Both the position numbers and the translations under genes were made by a program. From Aphis gossypii (taxonomy: Eukaryota > Arthropoda > Insecta > Hemiptera > Aphididae): 64,000 bases of DNA. The stretch covers positions 42,013,260-42,077,259 of the forward strand of contig NC_065530.1 of the NCBI RefSeq assembly GCF_020184175.1. The letters are read 5' to 3'. The notes beneath the pieces were generated by a model, which saw nothing but the letters and a program-made list of their open reading frames with translations, made no database searches and was not told the DNA's origin. Shown here piece by piece: positions 13,511 through 26,359 of the stretch; within the stretch, counting starts at the first letter, position 1; every line of letters starts with the position of its first letter.

Positions 13511-14866
13511 CATAGACTGTGTAGGTATCCGGTTTGAAGTAAAGAACAAACTAAAGTTTTATAGATAATCTACGGTATCTTTTATTCTATAAACGCTGGT
13601 AACATTCGAGTATATGCACTAAAATAATTATAATTCAGTGTTCCCGTCATCACCGTGGGGCTAAAATTTGTATGCAACAGAATGCTTTTTTTGCTACGTC
13701 CAAATGGAATAATATTATCCCGATGAAAAAAGTTCTATTTTTATTTTACACGTTTTTGCACAATATAATATTATATTATTATTGGAGCTTGTTTAAATGT
13801 CTTATACGGATAGATCACAGGCCAGCGCATATTTGATATTCGCCGTACCACGTTCCCACAACACGTAATCATTTCTTCTGACAATTGTGTGCGAAACTAC
13901 AAAAGTCGTATACTTCTCACAACTCCTATATAGTATGTGAGCAATATGTATCGTGTACATTTTGAGTACATAGAAATGTCCTTGCTACAACGATGATATT
14001 ATAATATTGATATAATTTACCGATATCAACAGGATGTACACCACGTATAATATTATTAATAATATTATTGTCGTTATAGTTGCATATTATACGTCTACTC
14101 ACGGGCGAGTATGATGGGAAGGACCGGTAGAGGCTTTGGGGCTGAAGCTCCAAGTCGTCATCATATAGATACTATTTCAAATTTTACAGTTCTTTCATCT
14201 ATACGTACCTATATATTTACGTTATAATTAAAAAAAAAAACACACACGCATCATTGTAAAATCAATACATTCATCACTTCGTTCAGAATCTAAAATATGT
14301 AATTTTAATATTTTGTTTAACAATTTTCTTTATATTTAAATTATTTTTTTGTTGCCCGTGAGACTTTGTTAGATAGAAGTTAGACTAGGTATGTTTATAT
14401 TTTTTACTTAAAAATATTTTAATTATGCATATAGTTTAAAAAAATGTATTAGAAAAAAATTTAAAAGAAAGCTCATTATAGAACCAATACTTACGGCGTT
14501 TTATTAATTATACCTTTACTTGATCAAAAAAAAAAAAAAATTACCAATCAACATCAAAAAAAGAAAAAAACCTTTAAGTATAAAATGCGTTTGTATAATC
14601 GATTTTAACATTGCCTGTTTTGATTATTAAACATCACACTATTATGCGTAATAACATACAATCCATGACTATGATATTCACAGCTGATCAAAAAAACGTG
14701 TCTATGAACCACCACGAAGTATACTTGCAATAGGTTAATTACGTAAAAATAATTACAACTTTAAGGAGAGTAATAAGTAATACATTCTCTATTATATAGA
14801 ATAAAAAAGTTGGGATACACTGCTCTATCGTTGTTGCATCCATTGCCGACTGTCTCGTATTGTCAG
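13511..14866. other. Upstream DNA with an aphid-like dispersed repeat segment
   Basis: No exon seen. The stretch 14,225-14,300 (poly-A, ACACACACGCATCATTG, then CATTCATCACTTCGTTCAG) has the look of a dispersed repeat that I associate with aphid genomes. That association is from memory and unverified. The patch 13,800-14,160 is GC-richer, with a minus-strand frame of no known type. Confidence 0.35.
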
Positions 14867-15092
14867 AAGACGACAGAGGCCGTTTTTAATTCGATTGCCA
14901 ACTTACTAAAGGCTCTTATTATCTCCGTGTTGATGACAAATGCACGTGTGTGTGTATCTGAGACAACGGAAATTTGTCGTGTAATCTTGTTTTCACAGCC
15001 GAGTGGCGAAATAACAGTAGGGGCGGCAAATGAAGGTGTCTCCTGCACACGGGCCTTAAGGCAATTACTATACTATAAAGTATTATAATTCC
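14867..15092. repeat. Diverged direct repeat, copy A (upstream of exon 1)
   Basis: This segment aligns end to end, in the same orientation, with 16,316-16,540. Shared landmarks on the minus strand are GAATTATA..TATAG..TAATT, then GGGAGAC/AGGAGAC, then a CACACACGCAT-type run, ATAATACGA/ATAATAAGA and ATTGAATTAAAA/ATCGAATTAAAA. On that strand both copies keep an open frame and similar peptides: copy A reads THTRAFVINTEIIRAF..AIELK. It ends 217 bp before the proposed start codon, so it could be a promoter element, an old exon or a transposon piece. Confidence 0.6.
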
Positions 15093-15309
15093 ACGGCGAA
15101 ACTTTGCCGAAAAACGTTGTTTTTTATTTCAAGTCGAGTTTCACAGTTAGCAAAATAACTATTATGTAATTTACGTACATCACAAATAAACTTATCATAT
15201 TTTTTGTGGATAATTTAAATAAAACAGCCACTATTAATTATATTTGTAAGCCTACATTATGGTATAATACTTGTAGTAACGAAAAAATAAGAAAACAATA
15301 CTTATAATA

Positions 15310-15364
15310 ATGGTGAGTTTTGTCAAAACGTATTGTACTGTCTTAATTATGGTTTTTTATGTCG
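15310..15364 (+). CDS. Proposed exon 1: start codon and signal peptide of the Dpr-like protein
   Basis: This is the best candidate for the missing first coding exon. The ATG has A at -3 and G at +4. It encodes MVSFVKTYCTVLIMVFYV, a short basic N-region followed by a hydrophobic core, and then leaves one G before a GTTAGA donor. Read without splicing, the frame stops two codons later at TAG, so it makes sense only as a spliced exon. The next exon needs exactly one base to complete a codon ending AA, and this G gives GAA (Glu19). The donor departs from consensus at +3 (T) but keeps A at +4 and G at +5. It was found by looking for a hydrophobic start in the right phase, so chance is possible in AT-rich DNA. 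RNA reads across 15,364/20,052 would settle it. Confidence 0.45.
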
Positions 15365-15613
15365 GTTAGAAATGTCGATAAAAAAATATTTTTATTAAAA
15401 ACTGTTTTTTTCGAGATTAAGTTGTCAGAAAGTCAAAAGTAAAGACGTAGATATTTTTGAAGTTTTTGAACGTATGTTATACATTTATAACAAAATCCTC
15501 TTGAAAAGGACTTGAGTTCAAGACGAGTAGTAATTGCAGTTGAACAATAGAAAATGGTATTTATTTTTTTTTTTTAGAACCTAAATTATTATAACTCGCG
15601 AAATGGTCAATAC

Positions 15614-15642
15614 ATAATAATAATAATAATAATAATAATAAT
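15614..15642. repeat. (AAT)n microsatellite
   Basis: About nine ATA/AAT units, in the proposed intron 1. Confidence 0.9.
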
Positions 15643-16315
15643 TTAATAAAAATATAAAAATAATTTGATTTTGTTTTGTTTTGTTTAAAATCGATGTTTT
15701 CTTCTAACTATAGCAGAGTAAAGGATTCGATATAGAACAAAAATTAACCACTGCAGGAATATAATGCAATTTAGTATAGTTGAAATAAGTGATTCAGTGT
15801 ACAGCAGACGCTACGTGAATGATGGCCACAATGGTCTTTTTATTGTCATTCTCAATGCATCGAAGTATGAAATGATTATGTTATAAGTTTCTTAAACATT
15901 TGATTTTTTTTCATATATACATGATAAAAAAAAATTTAAATTTACAAGATATCATATTCGTAATCTTAAATGTTCGATAATAATTTGCTTAGTCTTGTTG
16001 ACTAGAGATTATATTATCATTACATTAAACGTAATTTGGTGTGTAATCGTTGACAGTTAGATTTTAATCGCGTGGTTGCGGATTTTATTTGGCCAATGTG
16101 ATAGCTTATAGTCGAATGATCGTCAGGAACGTGTAAGCTAATATTCGTCTATAATCTATCCATGTCCTTGTAATGGAAAATCAATCATTTTTTTTTCTTT
16201 CTCACGGATAACTAATTTACAATATCGGTAGTTAAAGAGACACTGAGCTTTGGTTAGTATAATATATTAATATATATATATTAAGCTGTGAAGCTCGTCG
16301 CCACTTTCATTACCG

Positions 16316-16540
16316 TCGTCGTTGAATGAGAACGGTTTTAATTCAATATCCGACCAAACTAGTACAAAGGATCGTATTATCTTGGCGTTAATGATAGATG
16401 CGTGTGTTTGTGTGTGAAAACTAAACTTTATCTTGTAATTTAGTTTATTCACTAGCATCGACCGTTTCGCCGGGAAATATCGGTGAGAGAACGTCTCCCG
16501 CGTACGATTTTTAATGTAATTACTAGCTATAGTATAATTC
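16316..16540. repeat. Diverged direct repeat, copy B (inside intron 1)
   Basis: Partner of copy A at 14,867-15,092, in the same orientation, about 1.45 kb downstream. On the minus strand it is open and reads THASIINAKIIRSF..DIELK, matching THTRAFVINTEIIRAF..AIELK of copy A. Neither copy has an ATG at the start of its open frame, so if coding they would be exons. Copy B is followed on the minus strand by a possible GTAATG donor at about 16,315; copy A lacks an obvious one. It lies 34 bp downstream (in minus-strand sense) of the small ORF at 16,574-16,729. Confidence 0.6.
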
Positions 16541-16573
16541 AAGCAACAAATTGTTCGGTTTTAAACCTCTTTT

Positions 16574-16729
16574 TTATCTGTCAAATAATTTATTATGATT
16601 GGGTGGACATCCACAGACAAAATAGCATGGAATACACATAACAATATATTTTCCGAACGCAGTCACCAGTACGCTGACTAGTGTTATTAAAACTGTACAG
16701 AGAATCAAAATTGTTTTAACTGACCACAT
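16574..16729 (-). CDS. Candidate small secreted Cys-rich peptide (51 residues)
   Basis: On the minus strand an ATG at 16,729 (context AAATATG) opens 51 codons. Residues 1-24 form a textbook signal peptide: MWSVK, then a Leu/Ile/Val/Thr core ending LVTA, where cleavage before Phe25 fits the small-residue rule. The predicted mature part, about 27 residues, has four cysteines in close spacing, C-I-P-C-Y-F-V-C-G-C-P-P, and a polar tail NHNKLFDR. An in-frame extension to 16,768 with an earlier ATG exists but would bury the signal peptide. No family is recognised. The leader resembles that of the proposed Dpr exon 1 (both contain VKT and CTVLI), which may be chance. An AATAAA lies inside its last codons. 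Confidence 0.3.
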   Translation of the reverse strand: MWSVKTILILCTVLITLVSVLVTAFGKYIVMCIPCYFVCGCPPNHNKLFDR

Positions 16730-19700
16730 ATTTAAAAGAATTATATCACTCGACCGAGCACGAATCATTAAAAGTGAACATTATAATATGACAATAATTA
16801 AAATATATTTTTGATTAGAAAAGTATTATATTATATACTCATAAATTGAAAGCCGATACGAAATTTACACTATTTAATCGTCCTTGACTTTAACCAATCC
16901 ATAGTAATGTCTATAATGTGCTGTGCTCAGATTATAAAAACCATCACTAAGAATTATGCGACCACAAAAAATACATCTTATTGTCATTTGACTACATCTG
17001 ATAAAATTATATGTCAAATTGCCCTCTACACATTTCCATAAGATTTTGGTCGTCGAGACAAAAATTAGTAAAATATATAATAAATCAATGACACCGTTTG
17101 GGAAACATTGTAAGTTGGTACACGAAGGTCGGAATATAAAAATTGTACATTTTTATAAATTGTGCACTTGACAGCTGAAAATAATTTACTAGCAGCGAAT
17201 GTATTTAGTTTTTCGTCGATTCGATTCTAAAGCCACGACGCGTACCTGCACAATCGAATTTTATTCGAAACCTACCTGCCATTCATATATTCAACGATCA
17301 ATAAATGTCATGTAAATATCGTTATGGTACCAAGTATAATATAATATTATTATGATAATATTGTTTAATTTTAAATTTTATTTTCTTACCGACGTTATTG
17401 GTGTTGTCATTCTGAAGAAAACGATAAATTTATCGGTGTGAGTGTGTGAGAGAGAGAAAGAGAGACGTATGTATTTTTTTTTTGCTTATGGATACTTTTT
17501 ATGGTAAAAAAAAAGTTTTGGTCCTTAACTTAAAAGGTGGTCTTGGAAGCAAATCAATCTAGTTGGTATTATATGGGACTCAATTAATAATTTCTGAAAA
17601 TAATTATGGGAGAAGAAGAATAGAGAAATGGGAACTTTCTACGAATAACTAGTTGTATATTATAATAATGTATTTTTATTTGTAAATCAAAAATTAGCAG
17701 CTGTAGTGATTTAAAAGTTAATAACAATAATAATTATATAGTATGATATTATAATTAATATATAATATTACAATGGTGATAAAAATATGATAAATTTACT
17801 GTAACACATATATTTTATAGTAACAATATATAATAAATATGTCAAGTATCAACAATATAAATATTTAATAATATAATATACTTTGTAATAATATAGCCCA
17901 AGCAGAAACCGTCTCCATTCGGGAATCATTTTTCAAATGTGAAAATTTATCGTTAAATTTAAATTTAACACATCCATTACAGTGAACTACTCAATGACGA
18001 TGTGGACTTGATACCTACCAATAATACAGCAAACTGACTTCCCTTGTGTTTTTGAGCGTGCCCGTATAATGTTTAACTCATGTTACCTATTCGTACCAAA
18101 ATCACCACGTACCCCTCCCCCACCCCCCGTAAAAAGTTCTAAGTATACTAAAATATTTATACTTTCCATGAATATTATATTGCATTATTTACACAATTTT
18201 GATCGAATAGTTGACTTGTAATTATACATTCCATCATCGTGGATATGTATCTTATTATTGATTCATATCGATCTTATAATTATTTAAAGAGAATAACTAC
18301 CCAGTGAACAGCTTGTGCGTATAGATCTGCATAATATTTGTTTAAAACTGCAATTCCATTGTTAAGCCAAATATACGTAACTAACTAAATCAATATTGAT
18401 AATCACTCTAAATGAAAATTATTGCATACTAGGTACAATGTACATCATGACAGTGGTGGCTATACATTTTATATTTGTGTAAATCACTGAATGTATATAG
18501 TGTTATAACTAATTTCTACGATTCGTCCGTAATACTATTTCATATAATATTTTGATACATATTGAGGTAAAAAGAACTGATTTTTTTTTTCATTGAACAA
18601 TAGACATAAAAATAAAACGTCATAATATGTCGTTATTTTTATTTATGTAATATAATTGAGTATTGTTTATTTATCTCAAATATTTTTAGTTCCAATCAAG
18701 AAAACTGTCAGTAAGATTCTTTACTTATTTATTTTGGTCAGTAAAAATTCTCATAATTTTAGTTTATAGCATATTATAAAGAAAAATCTGTATTCTAAAT
18801 AATAATTAGAACAAAAAATCCATACACGCCAAATGTATTTAAGGGTTAATAATCTATTTGTAACGACTTAAAGTTATATAAAAGAGATATTTTCAAAAAT
18901 ATTAATTTTTTGAAATAATGAGCATGTTACATTGAAAAGATCACCCCGTATAGGATTATTTACCTAAAATACTAGCCTGGTAGTGGAAAAGTAAATATTT
19001 ATATTCCCGGGTGGTTCCAAAACTCAAATCCGTCTAACCAAAATCTCTCACACATGAAACTGAAACTGCAAATAACATACGCCAAAACTAAAATATAATA
19101 ATATCCATTCCATAATTTAAAATAACAGGAATAGTAGAGGTTTTAAAGACGTTGCTTCGTTGTTGAATTCACGAACGTGTTATAGTAGAGACGGTTGCAA
19201 CAAATGCCAAAATGACTTTATTACTACTACAATAATCATCTCTTACAAAATATTTATACACCTATACATTCAAAAAAATAAAAATGTAATTAAATAAAAC
19301 TATAGATAATACCTACTACAAACCTGTTGTGTTCCTGAAAATTTCAAATGTCTTAATATCCTTAAATTATCTAGTTAAAATAATTTAATATTGTAATGCA
19401 TTTCATAACAAATAAAAAAAAAAATACTTTATAAATCATTATAATATTACAATGATTGACAGAATTTATGACATAGAGTAGGTACCTAATACATAGAGCC
19501 ACCTTGTGGTTTGGTGTATTTGAGGTGGGAGGGAAGTTAGACTATAAATTGTTTATCTTAGACACTGTCCCTTTTTGTGTCTATGCTTACCCGCTATATG
19601 TCGATTAATTTTTAGTTTTTGTTATGCTACTATGAGCTAGGGATTTTTTTTTTCATTTTTATTGTTCAGAATTTTGTTTATCACTGTGCACCGTTGTAGA

Positions 19701-20051
19701 AACGCGTGCATAAACACTCAACATTCACCCATGCGAACGGAGAGCAAAACCACAGTAGACACTTATAAATGTAATATAAATATAACATGTATAATATACG
19801 GTGTGTTATAATATTATTACGTACTTCATCGTGGTGAATGCGTTATAATAAATGTTTACTGATATGATTCGCTTTTACTAACGAATATCCTGACCTAGAT
19901 CATAATATTAAAAGTTATAACATTATGGTTGTAATAAAATAGCTAAAATTAATGATTTTAGAAGTCTAGTGTTGTATTCTGTATGTATGTGTATTCACGT
20001 TAATAGTTTTAAACTAAAAAATTAACATTTTTCTTTCACGAATAATTGCAG

Positions 20052-20236
20052 AAAACATTACGACAACAGAAACTACGATAGACGTAAATTTTATCGATGA
20101 AAATCATCATCAACACGAAGCTGGATCGAAATGGTCACCGTTGTTTGAGGATGGTCCAGGACCTATCAACGTCACCGCTCGTATCGGGTCTACAGTGGAA
20201 TTAAACTGTAAAATCCAACTACTTTACGACAAAACG
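20052..20236 (+). CDS. Exon 2: linker and first half of Ig domain 1 (Dpr-like)
   Basis: The exon has a good acceptor (AATAATTGCAG) and an excellent donor (GTATGT at 20,237). The frame is fixed by the Ig signature: it starts with two bases of a split codon, then encodes an acidic, His- and Thr-rich linker (NITTTETTIDVNF...), then the Ig1 A-B strands with INVTAR..GSTVELNCK, where the Cys is the first Ig1 cysteine (residue 71 of the model). It ends in phase 0 after YDKT, just before the Val-Thr-Trp of the next exon. Two sequons, N20-I-T and N58-V-T, lie in it. It was missed by simple ORF scans because it has no internal ATG. A break of Ig1 just before the core Trp is what one expects of this gene family. 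Confidence 0.85.
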
Positions 20237-22750
20237 GTATGTAAATCCCATGCATAAATCACTTAACACCCATAGTAAAATCGTGCATAAGCTCTTAAAC
20301 TATTAAATCATTTCGAGTCGTATATCATATTTGGGTGGCATGGATTTTTAACTCAATTGATTTTACATAACTTCAAGTGTTACTAAATTGGTGTATACAA
20401 TGTAACTTTTAATTAAAATACAAATTTTTAATTTACTCGGTTAACTACGATGTTTTTTTTTAGTAAAATTATTTTTTTTTTTTTTGCAATTCAATGAATA
20501 GCTAAAAACCAATATCTAAATCACTGTAAACAATATATTGTATATTATATAAGATAATTGTACAAATGGAAATACATTAAATATTGTTAAATGCATAGGG
20601 TTTAATGTATAACAAAATCGGTAGATACCACATTTATATGTTTTTCATTGGCATGAAATATAAAAACTGTATGAATATAACATGACAAAATTAAATTCTA
20701 TAACCAGATAGTAATTTATAAGCAGTAAGTTAGTGAAATTAAACAAAGTACTGGCATGGGAATGTATAAAAAAAACAACTCATAAACATATATTTTACAA
20801 TAATAAACGTTTATTTTACTGTTGAAACTACAGTTTAACCACTTCAATATTTTTTTTCCCACTCTCATTAAATATTTTGCTATGCTATTGCAAAACTACT
20901 TGACGTTTGATTTGGACATATAGCGAGCTGTTGCTATAGGGTTTTTCCTCAGCGTTGTTGAAGTTAAATAAAAACAGTAAAGTTTTCTAAAGACCAAAAC
21001 TTTATCAATCACAATGTTGGTGGCTAGAACTTTAAGGCTATCATTTCATTATTCGTTAACTACATATACTACCTATACTTGGCAAACGCTCATTGCACTG
21101 CATATTTTCAGTGTGACTATATTATATCACCTCATTTAGCACTTAAAGTGATGATCACAATAATAACAGTAAGCAATTTTTATTTTCATTTGTTTAATCT
21201 CTCCATATATATGTATATTATATGCATAATACACTATTATGTGAATGACTCTTTTTTTAGTTTTTATTTTATTCTATTTGTTTAAACCTACTTGCACTGT
21301 TTCACACAGGTTATTTCCATTTGGCCGCCGTTCCGTTTTGTTCTTCTTACGAAATCAATTTGGTTTTATTTGTTCTACTGTTTCACTATTAGACTGCATG
21401 CGTGCCGCTTTCTATTTTAAACAACCCAGCAGATGTCTCTTGGTCATTATCAACAATTTTCCTTTTACAATTCCGTGTAATCTGTGTACGAAATAGTATA
21501 TATAATATACTCTTATACATACACACGTGCAAACAGGTAATACCATACGAGTTATAAAAATACGACAAATCCGGATATCGTCGGTGAAACTCTAACATAG
21601 CGTTTGGAGTTTATTTTTTTCAATCAGTATAATATAGTAGTTCTCTATGACCCTTGCACTATTTACTAAAATAGTGTACCAATATTTATTAAACTGTGTT
21701 TTAAAGTAACATTCACGAAATGTAGTTGATTTATTTCTAGACTAACGTCGAATTTTACATCATGTATTTAAAACAAATACTTTTATATAAATATAACGAA
21801 AATAAATAAATATGATATTTATGATATACTCGTATTTTATGTTATATTTAAGTTCTAATACAGATAAACTTTGTCTACACAAATAACTATTTTTAACGAA
21901 TTATCCGATGTTTTTTTAAAAATAATATTATTAGTTATGTCGAGGGTCAACAATTTATAAATGTATGTAATAATATAAGTTACTATTCAATAAAAAGATT
22001 TAGAAGCACTACTACGTTATATTATACCGTCATATACCTAATCATACGTCCAATGTTAAATTACACTCTTAATTTACAAAAATTAGTTTCTCTATTGAAT
22101 CATTACAATGTGAAGATCACTGTTATCAGCACTTCTTGTTTCCCAACAACTCCCTCTTGGATCAACTCAATAGTCACCATAATGAATCTATTAATTAAAA
22201 AAAGATTCCACTAACAGTAAAACCTATAAACTACTCTATATTTAAATTGTATACAGTTTATCTGGAGAAAAAATGTACAGTAATGCGTCAAAAATCCAAG
22301 CGGGAGTCGGACCTTCAATAATCTATAATAATATAAAACTCTTATACAAGCTACCAATTACAAGTTCAATTTTTACTGCATAATCATACGTAATCCTAAA
22401 GGTACATAATAAGTTATAAATTCAAATATTTCGAAAGCAATAATCTTCGCAGATTTTTTTAGTTTGATAAAATCATCAAAAATCCGTAAAACACTAACGG
22501 GATAAACATACAGGTGCAAAATATATTACAATATAGAAGAAAAAACATGAAACATTATTCAGTTATATTGAACACCAGATCGTTATAATATAAAAAAAAA
22601 AATAGGTGGCTGATAAAACAGCAAAATATGCAATAGCTTACCCTTTATCTGCAGAAGTTCAACTAGCAATGTAACAAAACGTGATACCACAAATCAAACT
22701 CAAAAAACAAATGGCCTATGTCACCGAGGTTTTTTATTAAAAATAAAAAT

Positions 22751-22766
22751 TATATATATATATATT
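22751..22766. repeat. (TA)n microsatellite
   Basis: About eight TA units in intron 2. Confidence 0.85.
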
Positions 22767-23178
22767 ATATAAGTATCTATTATACAGTTATTATTAGTAG
22801 CTACAACTGTATTTAGACAAAATTTTTACAATTACGGCATGGAAAATGGTCGGTATTAATATCATAAATATCATAAGATATTGTTAAACAAGCCATATCG
22901 AGAAGAGAGACGAATAAGGGTTCTTAACGATTCCGTTGAGGTGACACAACCCGGTTGTGATAACGACCGCGATGAAATTAAAAAAAAAAAACTTTTTTCG
23001 CACACCCAAACATTCCCACTTCTATTCTTACCCGTTGGTTCGAGCATTATACAAAAGAAAGTGTGCCAGAAACTTTCTGTTAGAACTTTTAACTTTTATT
23101 TCCTTTATTGTTTCCGTACAAAGCATCCCGGACGAATAATTGTTGTTTTTTTCGCTCCGCACTCTACCCTCGTTTTTT

Positions 23179-23199
23179 TATATATATATATATATATAT
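23179..23199. repeat. (TA)n microsatellite
   Basis: About ten TA units. It sits within overlapping open frames that I judge non-coding in their 5' parts. Confidence 0.9.
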
Positions 23200-26100
23200 T
23201 TCATTATCATTATTTTTTTATTTTAACGTCACGCCTCAACCATTTTCGTTGGTGAACCAATTTTTTTCTCCCGACCCTCGTACACCAGACGATAAAAGCT
23301 CGTATCAAATTACGCGTGACCCGATAATCACCTTTGGAATGTTAGACGAGGATAACTTTTTATAGCTCACGCAGTGTTATTCTATCGTGCTTTTCGTATG
23401 ACTTATTGTTGTTGTAAGTATTTTTTTCGGTTTTTTAAGTGAAAAAAAATTAGCGATTGAATATTTAAATAAGACGATATTATAGAGTTTGTCAACGTGA
23501 TATTGTTAGGTTATAATTCATACAATGAGTGTTTAACGTTATGCATATTACCAGACATAGCTGATATACGATATTATGTATTATAATATATTACTGTTGA
23601 TCGATAACATGATAACATGCGAGTATATTAATTTAAACAGGAATTACATTAAGGATGTTTAATATCTATTTATAGGATATCATATTACTATATAATGTTA
23701 ATTATCAGTTAGTTTCCGATAGTAAAAGTCTTAAAATATTCTTTTACTATAATAGATGATTGATTTATCGAATATCACTCATTAATTCAAAATCAATTTG
23801 AATGTTTTTTTAAAGTATTTTTTTACAAAATTTCCAGTAAAATAAAAAAAAACATTTTTTACCGTTTATTTTTTACAAGCAGAATATTTTTTAAAGTATT
23901 TCGATTAATAAAAATAAAAATAAAAATTAAGAAAAATAAGTTTTGAGTTATAAGTATTTAAAATTATTATAAGAGTGGTGAGGTACGGGAATACCCCGCA
24001 AAATGTTTATCTACTACTCCGTTTACCTAAACTTTAAATACTCAGAAAAATATTCTGTTTAAAATTATAAAATTAAAAAAAAATGTTTGTTGTTATTCAG
24101 CAAAGTAAAAAAATTTAAAATAATTATAAAATATTATTTTATTTTTACTGGAAATTATGTTAAACCATTTATAGACATTTATAGATTTTGAAATAATCAA
24201 TTTTATCTGATAAAGGAATTTCCCTGTATATATATAATATATAAATGGATTATAATTTCTTCAATGTCAATTCATAAATAATGGTATGCATACGAATAGA
24301 AAATGTAATCAAACTATGGGGAATTCTAAGGTAAATACCGATTTGAATGGCAAAACAACCGTTTTCGTTTTCAATTTTATACTAATCTAATGTATATATA
24401 ATGCGAATAAAATATGTACTTAAATACAGAATGTAACATACGTTTCTGATAAATGTATTTAACTAATAATATAATAAGTACTAATAACATTGGAGTTATC
24501 AATACTAATTTTATATTTTTCAATTTATCATAATTGACTATTATCATAAAATAAAATCTTAATTATAAAAATGTTTGAGAATTCAAGTTATAAGTAGTTA
24601 GTTATATAGTTTTTGTTAAAAAAATTAATCAATTATTATTTATTTCGTTTTATACTCAATATTTTATAAATATATGACAAGTTCCTATTTTATTGTACTG
24701 TTATCTATGTTTTAGAAGTATATAAATAACAGTTGTTAAATTAAATATTTACATTGTTATAATATGGACTCTGGAATTCGATTTTGATAAATTTAAAACG
24801 CATAATAATACACATGCGATATTACATTAATATTAAATATATTCAAACAAGCTTTATAATTATCAAATGCAATTATTAGTTTATTTATTTTTAAATCAAA
24901 TAATATGAATAATAAAACTTTTTAATTAATTTTTTTTTTTTTTAAATTAAATGCTGGAAGTGATCGGATTGCCGACTTTTCATTATATTTAATTAGTTAG
25001 TTTTTCAAAATAATTATTAATTAAATTATCTAATATAGGAGTAAATTTTGTAGTAAACAATAACAAATGTACTTATCTGTTATTTTATTTAATTTTCAAC
25101 GTTAAGTAATATGTTTCAAAACATTTTAAAAGAATTCTTATCTTGATCTTGTGAATTAATCAAAAGAGCAATAGTAATTGTTAAAGGAATCTAAATCAGT
25201 ATAATTAATTTTACTACACAAAATATTTAATAATCTATGTTGGAACCAAAAAATATTAAAGTCCTAGTTTTACTTTCATTTTTAAGATTGATTTTATCTT
25301 TTTAAAATTTGTGGTTCGAAAATTCATTTGCCTTGATTTTCCTATTGTCACGGTTAGTACAGAATAGCGATCATAATCGGTGTTGTTTTTTGGAACGTTT
25401 GAACTAATTCTAAAATATAATATATTATTATTTATTTGTGATATTGTTTTCAATTTATTTTATTAATTTTAATCGAATTTTACTTCTAATCGAATGTGAA
25501 AAAAATACACCACTAAACATATCATAATATACTCAAACCATTGAAAACCATAACAATACTCGCTTTATTATTAAATACATAAACTGTTGTTGTTGTTATT
25601 TGTTTTATTTTATTTTTGATTGTTATTCAATCATTCCAACATTATCACTATATTGAATGAACAACTGAGTCAATATTAAAGAGAATTCAAATCATAATAA
25701 AAATGCATGACCTAGACTTGGAGCTCGACGATAAATCGTGAGTCGGGTCTTTTGCTTGTGTGATATACGAGTGTGGAAGTGTGCAGTGATCTATTAACCA
25801 TAAGAATTTGCTTGGATATGTGAACAATGAACATGTGTAAATACAATGAGTTTCCGTTCGACCTTCCATTTTGTTGTTCACAATTTCAAAAGAGCGATAA
25901 TAAAACACGTCCGGTAAGCTAAAAACCTAGTCAGCGATTCGCGACGAATAAATAATCGTTTGAAAACAAATTCCTATCTAGTCGCAGTAACGATACGTGA
26001 GGTGATCATAAATGTGCGGCAAAAGGCAGGCCGATTGGGTCTACTGAATCAAATCTAAATTACGCATAACCAGAATTATATTAAGAATTATTGCCGCTTT

Positions 26101-26359
26101 GTAACAATCATTGATTCAATAATTTCGGTGAATCCAATTAAGAAATAAAATAGATATATTATAAAATGATAAATATAATAAATTTAAAAATGTATGTTTT
26201 TCTTTCCTTTCCTCTATAATATAAATGTAAAGCTATGTGTCTCGCTTTCCTCATCTGAGACCTACCATCGTCAATTATGCAAAAGAAAAAAACATTAATT
26301 TACTTAAAAACTTCCCGATAAGTGAAAAAAAAATCATCCTATGGACACTACACTCACCG

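Larger units (their letters stand above)
15365..20051. other. Intron 1 of the Dpr-like gene (about 4.7 kb)
   Basis: Bounded by the proposed GTTAGA donor and the AATAATTGCAG acceptor. It contains an (AAT)n microsatellite, repeat copy B, a minus-strand small ORF, a GA-rich tract near 17,440-17,465, a C-rich tract at about 18,111-18,130 and otherwise AT-rich DNA. The intron holds only if exon 1 is right. Confidence 0.4.

Noticed and set aside
22881..23255. 124-codon plus-strand frame in intron 2
   Set aside because: It overlaps two other frames, runs through a (TA)n tract as Ile/Tyr repeats and contains no known motif.
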